DNA from: Bacteroidetes bacterium MedPE-SWsnd-G1
GTDB lineage: Bacteria; Bacteroidota; Bacteroidia; Flavobacteriales; Flavobacteriaceae
DNA length: 64,000 nucleotides
NCBI GenBank assembly: GCA_001874265.1
Contig: MPDD01000012.1
Span: 1-64,000 of the forward strand
Direction: 5' to 3'
Positions within the stretch are counted from its first letter, which is position 1. Each line of letters opens with the position of its first letter. Positions 25,361-34,375 of the stretch are shown here, piece by piece. Made by a program: the position numbers and the translations under genes. Below the pieces are notes generated by a model. That model saw only the letters and a list, made by a program, of their open reading frames with translations. It did not search any database and had not been told where the DNA came from.

Positions 25361-28126
25361 TTAACGTCGGATGAGACTGAAATGTCCTTTGTAATTTTTT
25401 GTAATATTTTCTTTGTCGGTTACATTGAATGAAAACCAATAATCTGAAGAAGGCAGTTCAATATCATTGTATATACCAGACCAATGTCCATTTGGAGCAA
25501 TGGATTTTAAATGTTTGCCAAAACGATCAAAAATTTGAATGTCTGAAAAAGAAAAATTTATCTGATCTAAACCAATTAGTTGCCAATGGTCGTTATATCC
25601 ATCATCATTTGGCGTAAAGAATTTAGGAAATCCAAGTACATATATTTTCTTAGATACCGTGCTGCATTCATACTTGTTTTTAACAAAAACATCATATACT
25701 CCAGGTACTAAATTTTCAAATGAGTTTATTGATTTATATGGGTTTAGCGGACTTCCAATAGCATATAGGTTCTCAAAATCTGTATCAGTAATAATGTGAA
25801 TAGTGTTTCCAGAAGTGTTAGAAACAACCTCATAATCTACTATGGAAGGAATTGGGGCGTTTTGGATTTCAAATGTTTTAATAAACTCACAAGCATTTAA
25901 TTTGGCTCTAATAATTAGCGATATATCCGCTTCAGATTTAACTTCAATTTCATGTGTTAATGCTCCTGTACTCCATATATACTCGTAATTGTGTTGAATA
26001 TCTATTGGTACTCCCGCGTTAATTTTTATTGGATAATCAGACTTACATAAAATATAGTTTTCTTCTAGGTCTAAATCTGGAAATGTACTTACAATTAAAT
26101 TAAATTCTCCAGAACCATAACAAATACCGTTCTGTGTAATATTAAAATAGATAGTTTCACCGGCTGAATTCTTAAAATCTCCTAAAACATTCGTTTCATT
26201 CAAAGCATTTTCTATGGAATCATAAAAGTAAACGGCAACATTATTCCCGATGTTAAGAGCATTTATAATTTCTGTTTTTTTTGTTTTTAAATCAAAAGAA
26301 GCTTCGTCATTTTCAATTTCGCACTCAATTAAGTCAGTGGTGGTTTCAACAATGCTGACATTCGCGATCAATTCTACTTTACTTAAACTATAACATTTTG
26401 AGTTTTGATAAAAAAGTTTAGCAGTTATAGTTTGGTTTGGAATTGTGCTTGAAAACACATTGGGTAGCGCATTTTGATTGAATTGATCATTTTTCGCATC
26501 AGAATCGGTTAAATAGTAATGAACACTGAAATTTTCCGAATCATTATAAGTGAGCTCATCCAAACTTTCTTTCAAATTAAAAAAGGTCAATCCATCACTA
26601 GGGTTTGAATCGAATAGGTCACATTTAATTAAAGTTGCTAATGGTTTGGTGTTTGGAGGGTTTATGAAAGAAAGATTTGCTTCTCCTTTAAGAATTAAAT
26701 TGCATTTATCATTTGTTTCTATAGTCAATGTGTATTTACCAATGTTTGATGGAGAATTGGAACTGATTGTTAATTGATGTCGCGGTGTAGGTAGTGGTAT
26801 TGGAATTTCTCCCGATCCATTGTTAAAGGACCAACTGTAATCGCCGTCTGGAATATCTGGCCCTGAGAGCGTGTATTCTGAGTTTTCACAAATAGCCAAT
26901 TCGCTACTTGTAAGATCTACTTCTTCAAAAGGGTTTACAATATTAATCTCATCTTCGGCAAAAATGGATTGAATAAATGGCGGGAGACCCTGCATCGAAA
27001 ATTTTCCACCTAAATAAATATACCCTTTTCTAAATCTGCAAGCACTTCCTTTTTTTTCAGGTTCATGAATTACATCTAAAAATGTAGTTCCTTTAAAATA
27101 AGTTTCCGGAATTGTTGCGTATATTTTTTTGTCAGGACCCAATTGAAGAGCACCTCTAAAGGCTTCTTTTTCAGTGTAAATTAATGTTTTGGTCCTTGAA
27201 ATTGATGGTTTGTCCAATTCAAATTGATATAATCTATAAGTTCCGTTTTGTGGAGCGTCAGAGTCTTCATCTTCAGTTGTACTACCGACAAAATCTGTTG
27301 TGGTCATATAAAGCATCTTGGTTTCGGCAGAGAACTCTAAACCATAAGGTTGTTCATCATTTTGACTTTGATAGATTATGTTTTCATTGGTTGCTTCTCC
27401 AGTATCTCTGTTAAAGTCATATAGGATAACTTTTCGATCATCTTGCACGATTCCTTGATGAGCAATGGCTAACTTTTTGCCATTTGGAGATACTTTTAAA
27501 TAACCTCTAGTGTTATAAGCAAAGAAACTTCCACTAGAACTTACGGGGTCGGTATTTACACCATTTTCATCGACTCTATAGGCTAATATTTTGTTTTCGA
27601 CCACCGAGATAACCCAATAATCACAATCATTAGATTTCACCGCAGTAATTTTTTCTGTCCAAGTTTTGGTATATGTTCCGTCCGTTGGATCTAAATTTAC
27701 TTCGTCTCCAACAACAGCGCCTTCTCCGTTGTTTTTAGATAAATCTATAGTGTAATAATGAAAACCGGCATCTCTAAATTGACCAACTGTAAATAAATAG
27801 TAAATATTCTCATCTAGGGGGTTGGGAACAATTATGGCAGATTGCGTACTAGAACTATGCCCTTTTAGATCCGTTCCGTTTTCCATAATTTGATGCGTTT
27901 TAGTGTACACAGTTGTGCCATCGGAATAAAATAAAAGATTGCCGTTTGAGTCTGATATTGATGCGCATCCTTCTAAAGTATTTAGTGTACCACTTTGAGC
28001 CGAAGGAGTCCCACTATTGCTAAATTTTAAACCAGCGTTTTCACCAAAAAACCAATTATTGGCTTCGCCTTGTGAAAAGGATAAGATCCCAATCGAAAAA
28101 AATAATATGAATAGTTTTAACCTCAC
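25361..28126 (-). CDS. T9SS type B cargo protein with N-terminal beta-propeller-like domain
   Basis: Large exported surface protein of unknown ligand, secreted by the type IX system. The signal peptide reads RLKLFILFFSIGILSFSQ. The N-terminal region (to about residue 380) looks like a WD40-type propeller (NNWFFGENAGLKFSNSG, SDSNGNLLFYSDG), followed by Ig-like segments (ELAICENSEYTLSGPDIPDG) and at the end the gliding-motility-associated C-terminal domain (FFTPNDDGYNDHWQ, FDRFGKHLKSI, GHWSGIYN, ending SLIRR). The track starts at TTG 28162; I prefer GTG 28126 because it begins the signal peptide and a TTG-N22-TAATTTTG promoter overlaps the upstream codons. The start is uncertain. Confidence 0.85.
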   Translation of the reverse strand: MRLKLFILFFSIGILSFSQGEANNWFFGENAGLKFSNSGTPSAQSGTLNTLEGCASISDSNGNLLFYSDGTTVYTKTHQIMENGTDLKGHSSSTQSAIIVPNPLDENIYYLFTVGQFRDAGFHYYTIDLSKNNGEGAVVGDEVNLDPTDGTYTKTWTEKITAVKSNDCDYWVISVVENKILAYRVDENGVNTDPVSSSGSFFAYNTRGYLKVSPNGKKLAIAHQGIVQDDRKVILYDFNRDTGEATNENIIYQSQNDEQPYGLEFSAETKMLYMTTTDFVGSTTEDEDSDAPQNGTYRLYQFELDKPSISRTKTLIYTEKEAFRGALQLGPDKKIYATIPETYFKGTTFLDVIHEPEKKGSACRFRKGYIYLGGKFSMQGLPPFIQSIFAEDEINIVNPFEEVDLTSSELAICENSEYTLSGPDIPDGDYSWSFNNGSGEIPIPLPTPRHQLTISSNSPSNIGKYTLTIETNDKCNLILKGEANLSFINPPNTKPLATLIKCDLFDSNPSDGLTFFNLKESLDELTYNDSENFSVHYYLTDSDAKNDQFNQNALPNVFSSTIPNQTITAKLFYQNSKCYSLSKVELIANVSIVETTTDLIECEIENDEASFDLKTKKTEIINALNIGNNVAVYFYDSIENALNETNVLGDFKNSAGETIYFNITQNGICYGSGEFNLIVSTFPDLDLEENYILCKSDYPIKINAGVPIDIQHNYEYIWSTGALTHEIEVKSEADISLIIRAKLNACEFIKTFEIQNAPIPSIVDYEVVSNTSGNTIHIITDTDFENLYAIGSPLNPYKSINSFENLVPGVYDVFVKNKYECSTVSKKIYVLGFPKFFTPNDDGYNDHWQLIGLDQINFSFSDIQIFDRFGKHLKSIAPNGHWSGIYNDIELPSSDYWFSFNVTDKENITKNYKGHFSLIRR

Positions 28127-28129
28127 ATC

Positions 28130-28162
28130 CAAAATTAATGAATTTAATTGAATGAAAATCAA
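28130..28162 (-). promoter_or_regulatory. Candidate promoter overlapping the 5' end of the T9SS gene
   Basis: Minus-strand TTG (28162-28160), a 22-base spacer and TAATTTTG (28137-28130) fit the Bacteroidota promoter. If used, transcription would start at or next to the GTG at 28126, giving a leaderless message. Confidence 0.3.
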
Positions 28163-28182
28163 TACGATATTCCCTCGTTTTG

Positions 28183-28410
28183 TTAATTGTATGGGTCTAA
28201 TTCTTTTACGAGTTTTTTTATCTTAACGGCTTTTTCGAAGTGATCTAGTTTTTCTTTTTTTATCCACCATTTGGCAACTTTAAACAAGGCTTCAGGATTG
28301 TTGTTTTTGTTTTCAAAAAACGCATAAAATGAGACGCCAACTCCATCTCCTTTTTTATCGATTTTTGCATCGCAAATAGCGATTATTCTTTCACATATAG
28401 TTTTATCCAT
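28183..28410 (-). CDS. Small DUF6500-like protein
   Basis: A 75-aa soluble protein that I recognise only tentatively as DUF6500-like. Conserved-looking parts are ERIIAICDAKIDKKGDGVGVSFYAFFE and a C-terminal WWIKKEKLDHFEKAVKIKKLV helix. It has no signal peptide or membrane segment, and no catalytic motif is evident. Its ATG is 3 bases behind the WYL regulator, so it is co-transcribed with that regulator and the upstream VOC gene. A function in the same stress or metabolite response is inference. Confidence 0.7.
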   Translation of the reverse strand: MDKTICERIIAICDAKIDKKGDGVGVSFYAFFENKNNNPEALFKVAKWWIKKEKLDHFEKAVKIKKLVKELDPYN

Positions 28411-28413
28411 TTT

Positions 28414-29106
28414 TTATGTATCTGGGTAATTTTCATTTTTATGAAAATCGATTAGACTAAACTTTCGGTCTTCAAATTTTTCTTGTAGAATTTTAAAATG
28501 TTGAATTCTATCCAATCTAAACGCTCTGTAATCCTTTCTTAAATGACACCAAGCAATTAAAATCCATTTATTCTGCGTGGAGTATAGGGCACAAGGTTCA
28601 ATCTTTCGAAATGATTTTTCATCGGTATACACTTTTGAATAATGTATTTCTACGAAATTAAAGTTGGTAATCGCTAATTGAAATTCAGACAAAGCATTGC
28701 TACTAATCGTTTCATTTTTTGTGTTGAATACATGAATGTTTTCATTAAGTAATTCACTCTTTTCTTGAATGGAACTTCTAAATACAGATTTGATTTTAGT
28801 CAGGGCTTCTTCAAAATCTTTTATAAAAGATTGATCATTACTTTGTTTGATTAAATGCTGAGCAGTGATTAGTGCGTTTGCTTGTTTTTCTGTGAATTGA
28901 ACTGGAGCGACGGTATATCCATCCATCAATGCGTAACCTTTACCCTCAATGGTTATTACCGGTATACCCGCTTCCTCTAATTTTCGAATATCTCTATAAA
29001 TAGTTCGAATGCTCACATCAAAACGATTTGACAATTCAGTTGCCGTTAACAATCGCTTCGATTTTAATAAAGTAAGAATAGATATGAGTCTCGAAAGTTG
29101 TGTCAT
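28414..29106 (-). CDS. YafY-family HTH/WYL transcriptional regulator
   Basis: DNA-binding regulator with an N-terminal winged HTH (about residues 1-60; RLISILTLLKSKRLLTATEL, DVSIRTIYRDIRKLEEAGIP) and a C-terminal WYL ligand-sensing domain (about 135-215; NFNFVEIHYSK, CALYSTQNKWILIAWCHLRKDYRAFRLDRI). WYL domains bind nucleic acids or small ligands. The track starts at 29127 inside a 31-bp palindrome; the ATG at 29106 (MTQLSRLIS) is the family-like start and leaves the palindrome immediately upstream as a likely operator. It sits between a VOC gene and a DUF6500-like gene. Confidence 0.9.
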   Translation of the reverse strand: MTQLSRLISILTLLKSKRLLTATELSNRFDVSIRTIYRDIRKLEEAGIPVITIEGKGYALMDGYTVAPVQFTEKQANALITAQHLIKQSNDQSFIKDFEEALTKIKSVFRSSIQEKSELLNENIHVFNTKNETISSNALSEFQLAITNFNFVEIHYSKVYTDEKSFRKIEPCALYSTQNKWILIAWCHLRKDYRAFRLDRIQHFKILQEKFEDRKFSLIDFHKNENYPDT

Positions 29107-29111
29107 AAACC

Positions 29112-29142
29112 AAAGATAGTGAACCATCGGTTCACTATCTTT
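29112..29142. promoter_or_regulatory. Perfect 14-bp inverted repeat upstream of the WYL regulator
   Basis: AAAGATAGTGAACC and GGTTCACTATCTTT, separated by ATC, form a perfect palindrome 6 bases before the regulator ATG. It lacks a following U-run on the minus strand, so an operator is more likely than a terminator, although it lies between two co-directed genes and could attenuate read-through. Confidence 0.65.
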
Positions 29143-29152
29143 CTAATAAATT

Positions 29153-29530
29153 TTAATTCATTGAATGTAAGGCAACACGATTTCCTTCAGTATCTATAAA
29201 CTGGGCAATAAATCCGTTTTCATCAATATCCATTTTTGGCAAAATTATAGTGCCTCCAGCAGATTCAACCTTTTCTAATGCAACGCTTAAATCATCTCCA
29301 CCATTTAAATAAACAGTTGATCCATCTGAAGATGGATTAAGACCTTCCATTTTTACAATGGCTCCTCCAACGCCATTACCTTGCATGTCATACGGAAACA
29401 TGCCATATTCCATATTTTTTTCTGGCATATGGTAATCTTGGATTACCAGATTTAAAATAGTGTTGTAAAATGTTTTTGCTCTTTCGTAATTTGTAACTGG
29501 AATTTCGAACCAATTCACTGTGTTTTTCAT
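29153..29530 (-). CDS. VOC superfamily (glyoxalase/bleomycin-resistance-like) protein
   Basis: Cytoplasmic 125-aa single VOC fold, probably a metal-dependent isomerase, lyase or binding protein. It starts NTVNWFEIPVTNYERAKTFYNTIL, with the beta-alpha-beta-beta-beta module repeated at DLSVALEKVESAGGTIILPKM and the terminal FIDTEGNRVALHS. Metal-ligand positions cannot be fixed with confidence: typical H/E are partly replaced. It is directly upstream of the WYL regulator and separated from it by the palindrome, so it is probably regulated by it. Substrate unknown. Confidence 0.88.
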   Translation of the reverse strand: MKNTVNWFEIPVTNYERAKTFYNTILNLVIQDYHMPEKNMEYGMFPYDMQGNGVGGAIVKMEGLNPSSDGSTVYLNGGDDLSVALEKVESAGGTIILPKMDIDENGFIAQFIDTEGNRVALHSMN

Positions 29531-29561
29531 GATTTTTTGATTTTAAAGTTTAAATATACCA

Positions 29562-29569
29562 CAAAATTA
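29562..29569 (-). promoter_or_regulatory. Predicted -7 box of the VOC gene
   Basis: Minus-strand TAATTTTG matches TAnnTTTG, 32 bases before the VOC ATG; a TTG 13 bases further upstream is too close for a good -33. Confidence 0.3.
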
Positions 29570-29611
29570 AAGTGAGCAGTGACAAATTATGTCAGGGGTA
29601 GTAAATTAATT

Positions 29612-31387
29612 TTAGCGACTTACATAAACGGATCCTTGAACGGTTTTGTAATTTGAGTCGTTCGGATATAAGATGTAATAATAAACTCCGGTAGGTACGA
29701 GTTCTTTTGTGTTATATAAACGACCATTCCAAGGTTCTTTGTTTTGATTGGTATCATAAACCAATGTACCCCAACGATTATATATTTCTAGATTAAAGGA
29801 TGTGAAAATATCATACAATCCACTAATATTAAATTCATCATTGATTCCATCACCATTTGGAGAGAAACCATCTGGGATAAATGGCGGACAATTATATACA
29901 GATATTGGAAGTGTTACATAAGAGTAGCACCCTGTTAAATCGTTTGTTGCTTTAATATAAATTGTTTGTGGATTTGAGATGTTCTCGTAGTCAAAATTGG
30001 GATTAATTGGTGCAGTATCATTTAAATAATCCTCTTCGGTTGGGTAAAACGTTATGGTTACGTCTGATCCTACTGTAGTTATTATTTCGGTGTAAATATC
30101 AGAGAAGTCAAAAATTCCTTTTTCAAACCCTAAGTTGCAGTTTTCAATTGGGCTTTGGACCTCTAAAACTGGTGGTAAAGGATAATTAATAAAGAGAAAA
30201 TCTTCATTGTTGTCAGTTCTAATTTCTAGAACTGGATTTATTTCATTTACAACTGCTTTCAATTCAAAATCTTGTAAAATACTTTCTGGAATTATAAGGG
30301 GAATTTCAATGGATTCTGAGCCATTGATTGGTATGATTGAAGTAGTAAATGTAGTAGCTAACAAATTCTCGTCACCATATATAGTTATTGATGTATTTAC
30401 AGGGAGTTCTTTGGTGCTGTTATTATTGTAAACTGTTACATAGCATTGCGTTTCTCTATTGTTGCAAGAGGTAATTTGAAAATTGTCAATACTTATTGTT
30501 GCATCTGGCAATTGACTATTGAGTTTTGTAATGATAGTATTGATCATCACAAAATCTTGCCCAGATGTCAATTGAATATTTACAGTGTCATCGCCGATTG
30601 CAATATTGTTTTGAATGCTGTACTCATCCAAATCCATATTGTAGAGTTCATCAGAATTTGTATAAGTATTGGTACCATTAAATGCGTTATCATTTGGGTT
30701 TAATGGCGGGTTTCCTATAAGGTTTCCGTTAATATAAAGTGACTCATTTACACTTAGAAAAGCGTCCCCTTCCCAAGCAATAAATCCAATTTTAGAATCA
30801 ATGGTGTCAATTACATCAATATTATTTAATGAAATTGAAAGTTCATTAGGTACGTACTCTAAGCCATCATAAATATTAATTTGATTTAGAGGTAGGTTTG
30901 GGTTTTCATAAATTACCAAAATTGCCCACCCGGCAAAATTAGTTCCGTTAGGGCAATAAGCCGAAATGATATCAGTAAGATCTAGCTCGCTTAAAGTGTA
31001 TTCTGTATTTCTTTCAGATATGATTTGTGCCGTAACATCATAAAAAGCACTAAAATATGGAAGGTTAACTGTTTCTAAAACAGCACTAAAATTTCGTTGT
31101 GAAGTAATACTTTCATTATTTAATTGAACCCCAAAATCTCCCGGTCCAGAACCAGCCCAATACAAGTATGCTCCTTTAATTGTTTCATCATCGGTTAAAT
31201 TCAAAGTCGCACTAGAAGATGTATTTATAACACAATTAGAAAATGCGCCATTCTCATCTAGATTCATGGTATTTCCAATTATGGTAAAATCTATGTGACC
31301 ACCAAATTGCTTGTATAAGGTAACTTCTTGCGAATAGGAATTCAACAAGTTTAGAAAGCAGAAAATAAAAATGAATTGCTTTATCAT
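29612..31387 (-). CDS. T9SS type B cargo protein with CARDB-like and gliding C-terminal domain
   Basis: Exported surface protein of unknown ligand. A signal peptide (FIFIFCFLNLLNSYSQ) is followed by a beta-rich domain with GAYLYWAGSGPGDFGVQL and NFAGWAILVIYENPNLPL, similar to secreted DUF3344-like modules. At about residues 290-390 a CARDB/Ig-like module is seen (NTSITIYGDENLLATTF, VLEIRTDNNEDFL). The C-terminal gliding-motility-associated domain is clear: FIPDGFSPNGDGINDEF, EIYNRWGTLVYDT and the terminal GSVYVSR. It is the second type B cargo gene within 6 kb. There is no visible enzyme motif; an adhesin is possible. Confidence 0.85.
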   Translation of the reverse strand: MIKQFIFIFCFLNLLNSYSQEVTLYKQFGGHIDFTIIGNTMNLDENGAFSNCVINTSSSATLNLTDDETIKGAYLYWAGSGPGDFGVQLNNESITSQRNFSAVLETVNLPYFSAFYDVTAQIISERNTEYTLSELDLTDIISAYCPNGTNFAGWAILVIYENPNLPLNQINIYDGLEYVPNELSISLNNIDVIDTIDSKIGFIAWEGDAFLSVNESLYINGNLIGNPPLNPNDNAFNGTNTYTNSDELYNMDLDEYSIQNNIAIGDDTVNIQLTSGQDFVMINTIITKLNSQLPDATISIDNFQITSCNNRETQCYVTVYNNNSTKELPVNTSITIYGDENLLATTFTTSIIPINGSESIEIPLIIPESILQDFELKAVVNEINPVLEIRTDNNEDFLFINYPLPPVLEVQSPIENCNLGFEKGIFDFSDIYTEIITTVGSDVTITFYPTEEDYLNDTAPINPNFDYENISNPQTIYIKATNDLTGCYSYVTLPISVYNCPPFIPDGFSPNGDGINDEFNISGLYDIFTSFNLEIYNRWGTLVYDTNQNKEPWNGRLYNTKELVPTGVYYYILYPNDSNYKTVQGSVYVSR

Positions 31388-31438
31388 TACAAATAAATTC
31401 TAATCACAAGGTAAAAAGAATAAATGAAGAAAGCCTAA

Positions 31439-32119
31439 TTAATTGACCGTCGAAATATTGGAAAGTTGATTTATATCTTTATTTTCTAAGTGCTTTAATT
31501 CAATTGGATGAATTATTGAATTAATCATTGCTTGTCCTAATCGGGTAGTGGTAGTAATGTTTTTTGACTTTTTTAATAACGGAAAGAATGGACGCAATAG
31601 AACATAGATACTATTGTACCAACCAGTTTTAGACTTAATGCCTTTTTCGGGAATAATCATATTTGGTCTAAAAGCGTATGCATCTTTAAAACCTTTATTT
31701 AAAATATAATTTTCCGTCTTTCCCTTAACCCTCGCCCACATGGTTTTACTTGTCTCAGAACTGTCTGTTCCGGTACCTGAAACATAATTGAAAACTAGTT
31801 TAGGGTTTACAGTATACAATACATCAGTGAACGCTTTAACAGGTTCGAATGTAATTGCGTTAAAGTCAGTCTCACTTATTCCTATTGAAGAAATTCCCAT
31901 ACAGAAAAAGCAAGCATCATATCCGTTTAAGGTCTTCTTAATGTCTTGAACCTTAGTAAAATCTTTTAATAGTACTTCTTTTAGTTTGGAATGTTTAAGA
32001 TTTAAAGGGTTTCGGTTAATGACTAAAACAGAATCAATTAAATCGGATTCTAAACACTCTAATAAAACACCTTTACCAACCATACCACTGGCACCAGTAA
32101 TAATCACTTTCTTTCCCAT
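31439..32119 (-). CDS. NAD(P)-binding atypical SDR (HTATIP2/oxidoreductase-like)
   Basis: Rossmann-fold protein probably acting on nucleotide-linked or small substrates. The N-terminus has the GxxGxxG cofactor loop in IITGASGMVGKGVLLECL, then a VLVINRNPL segment. MISSIGI-type residues follow, and FNYVSGTGTDSSETSKTMWARVKGKTE holds a candidate catalytic Ser and Lys with no clear YxxxK, so it is an atypical SDR. Length 226 aa. It lies 4 bases after pepD and is probably co-transcribed with it. The function is unknown. Confidence 0.82.
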   Translation of the reverse strand: MGKKVIITGASGMVGKGVLLECLESDLIDSVLVINRNPLNLKHSKLKEVLLKDFTKVQDIKKTLNGYDACFFCMGISSIGISETDFNAITFEPVKAFTDVLYTVNPKLVFNYVSGTGTDSSETSKTMWARVKGKTENYILNKGFKDAYAFRPNMIIPEKGIKSKTGWYNSIYVLLRPFFPLLKKSKNITTTTRLGQAMINSIIHPIELKHLENKDINQLSNISTVN

Positions 32120-32123
32120 TCTG

Positions 32124-33563
32124 TTATGCTTTAACTGGAATATTCTTTAAAATTTCAATTAAGAATTTCCAGAATTTTTTAGTGGAACTGATTTGTGCTC
32201 TTTCATCAGGTGAATGTGCGCCTCTAATATTCGGACCAAAAGAAATCATATCCATTTCTGGATAATGCGTTCCCAATAAGCCACATTCTAAGCCAGCATG
32301 GCAAGCCAAAATGTTTGCTTTTGAGTTAAACAAGTTTTCATATAAAGGTTTCATTACTTTTAAAATAGCAGAGTCTGGGTTCGGTTTCCAACCAGGATAA
32401 GATCCCGAGTACTCTACATTAAAACCACCAAGATTAAAGGTGCTTTCTAAAGTTTTAGCCATATCCCATTTGCCAGTTTCAACAGAAGAACGTGTTAAAC
32501 ATAAGATTTGGATTTCACCATCCTTAACAATTACTCTCGCAATGTTATTTGAAGTCTCTACTAAATCTTCAATATCTGGGCTCATTCTGTATACACCATT
32601 ATGCAAAGCGTACATAGTTTGAATAATTATATCTTGATCTTTTGAAGATAAAACAAATCCAGCGGCATCTGAAATACTATAACTGATAACTAAATCTTTT
32701 TCAATTGAACTGTACTCGTTGTAAATTTCAGATGAAGTGGTTTTAAATATTTGTTCGAATTCTGCGGTATCTTTTACAACTACTACAGCATTGCTCTCTC
32801 TTGGAATGGCATTTCTTAAACTTCCTCCGTCAATTTCAGAGATTTGAATAAAATCTTTGGTAGCATCCAAAAGACGGTTCATCAACTTATTTGAATTTCC
32901 AAAACCTTTATGAATATCCATTCCGGAATGGCCTCCTTGCAAACCTTTTACAGTAATTTTATACGTAACGCCTTCAGATACTTTTTGCTGTTCGTATTTT
33001 TTAGATGCAGTTACATCAACTCCTCCAGCACAACCTACACCAATTTCATCATCTTCTTCTGTGTCTAGGTTTAATAAAATGTCACCACTTAAAAAACCGG
33101 GTTCTAATCCCATAGCACCAGTCATTCCAGTCTCTTCATCAATAGTAAATAATGCTTCAATTGCTGGGTGGGCGATATCGGTAGATTCTAAGACCCCCAT
33201 AATCGCAGCAACACCAAGACCGTTGTCCGCCCCTAAAGTTGTTCCTTCAGCTTTTACCCAATCTCCGTCAACAAACATTTTAATACCTTCTGTATCAAAA
33301 TCGAAATCAGTGTCATTATTTTTTTGATGCACCATGTCTAAATGACTTTGCAATACCACAGACTTACGGTTTTCCATGCCTTGGGTTGCAGGTTTTTTAA
33401 TTAAAACATTTTGAACTTTATCTATGGTTGTTTCCAATCCTAATTTTTTTCCAAAATCAAGCATAAAGGCTCTCACTTGTTCTTCCTTTTTAGAAGCACG
33501 AGGAATGGCGTTTAAATCAGCAAAGTTTTTCCAAACTTGTTTAGGTTCAATAGTTCTAATCAT
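32124..33563 (-). CDS. pepD: Aminoacyl-histidine dipeptidase (PepD, M20C)
   Basis: Zinc-dependent cytosolic dipeptidase with broad Xaa-His specificity. M20 signatures are visible: VLQSHLDMVHQKN (first zinc ligand His, about residues 71-83), GADNGLGVAA, DEETGMTGAMGL (catalytic Glu and ligand), NLDTEEDDEIGVGCAGG, the GLQGGHSGMDIHKG lid segment and HAGLECGLLG plus AHSPDER near the end. The 479-aa length is right for PepD. It heads a short minus-strand unit ending in an atypical SDR. Confidence 0.95.
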   Translation of the reverse strand: MIRTIEPKQVWKNFADLNAIPRASKKEEQVRAFMLDFGKKLGLETTIDKVQNVLIKKPATQGMENRKSVVLQSHLDMVHQKNNDTDFDFDTEGIKMFVDGDWVKAEGTTLGADNGLGVAAIMGVLESTDIAHPAIEALFTIDEETGMTGAMGLEPGFLSGDILLNLDTEEDDEIGVGCAGGVDVTASKKYEQQKVSEGVTYKITVKGLQGGHSGMDIHKGFGNSNKLMNRLLDATKDFIQISEIDGGSLRNAIPRESNAVVVVKDTAEFEQIFKTTSSEIYNEYSSIEKDLVISYSISDAAGFVLSSKDQDIIIQTMYALHNGVYRMSPDIEDLVETSNNIARVIVKDGEIQILCLTRSSVETGKWDMAKTLESTFNLGGFNVEYSGSYPGWKPNPDSAILKVMKPLYENLFNSKANILACHAGLECGLLGTHYPEMDMISFGPNIRGAHSPDERAQISSTKKFWKFLIEILKNIPVKA

Positions 33564-33626
33564 GGTAATAAGTTAAGTATTTGAATATGTTGCGAAGATA
33601 CTTATAAGAATCTTAAAATTGAATTA

Positions 33627-34259
33627 TTAATCGATTGTAATAATTGATTCTTCAATTGGCAGTCTAACTTTTTTAAGAGAACTCATAAAGTCGTCTTCCG
33701 CTCTAAATCCAGCGGGTAATAAAAGTACTGATTTAAGATTTTTATCCTTTAGATTAAGGGCTTCATCAAATTTGTGAGGTAAAAAACCTTCCATTGGACA
33801 AGAGTCAATTTCTTCAAGTGCACAAACGGTCATTAAATTACCTAAGGCAATATATGCCTGGTTTTTTGCAGCATTATCTTTATCTTCTTGTGATTGATTT
33901 TCGATCGTTTTCTTTAAATAGGCTCTAAAATCAGATAGCACTTCAGGTTCTAGTCCACGCTCCTTTATTTCGAGATTAAATTTTCTATCGACATAATTAC
34001 TATCAATATCTGTTTTTATGCAAATAACCAAGAGATGAGAACAGTCTGCAACTTGCGATTGGTTAAAGGCGTGTTCAACCAAATTATCTTTAACTTCTTG
34101 GTTTGAAATCACTAATAATTTAAGAGGTTGCAGTCCATAAGAAGTTGCCGTTAAATTGAATGCGTTTTTGAGAACATCTAATTGTTCATTAGATAACTTT
34201 TTATCACGATTAAATTTTTTCGTGGCATAACGCCATTTTAATTTTTCTATACTATCCAT
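33627..34259 (-). CDS. NAD(P)H-dependent nitroreductase (NfsB-like)
   Basis: FMN oxidoreductase reducing nitro compounds or quinones. The chain begins MDSIEKLKWRYATKKFNRDK, whose RYATKKF is the FMN phosphate-binding region, followed by ATSYGLQPLKLLVIS and a late CPMEGFLPHKFDEAL and VLLLPAGFRAEDD, typical of NfsB/YdgI-type enzymes. The track starts 7 codons earlier at 34280; the ATG at 34259 matches the family N-terminus. It is 210 aa from that start. It is the second nitroreductase of the window and belongs to a different subgroup from the one at 14.7 kb. Confidence 0.9.
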   Translation of the reverse strand: MDSIEKLKWRYATKKFNRDKKLSNEQLDVLKNAFNLTATSYGLQPLKLLVISNQEVKDNLVEHAFNQSQVADCSHLLVICIKTDIDSNYVDRKFNLEIKERGLEPEVLSDFRAYLKKTIENQSQEDKDNAAKNQAYIALGNLMTVCALEEIDSCPMEGFLPHKFDEALNLKDKNLKSVLLLPAGFRAEDDFMSSLKKVRLPIEESIITID

Positions 34260-34375
34260 TGTTCTATAATAATTATGCAAAGGAAAGGTAAAAATGAAAA
34301 CTTAAAGCGGTAATCTGATTAGAATAATCAATCGATGTATAAAATTTGTATATTTAATGAATCCTTTTGTTTGCT

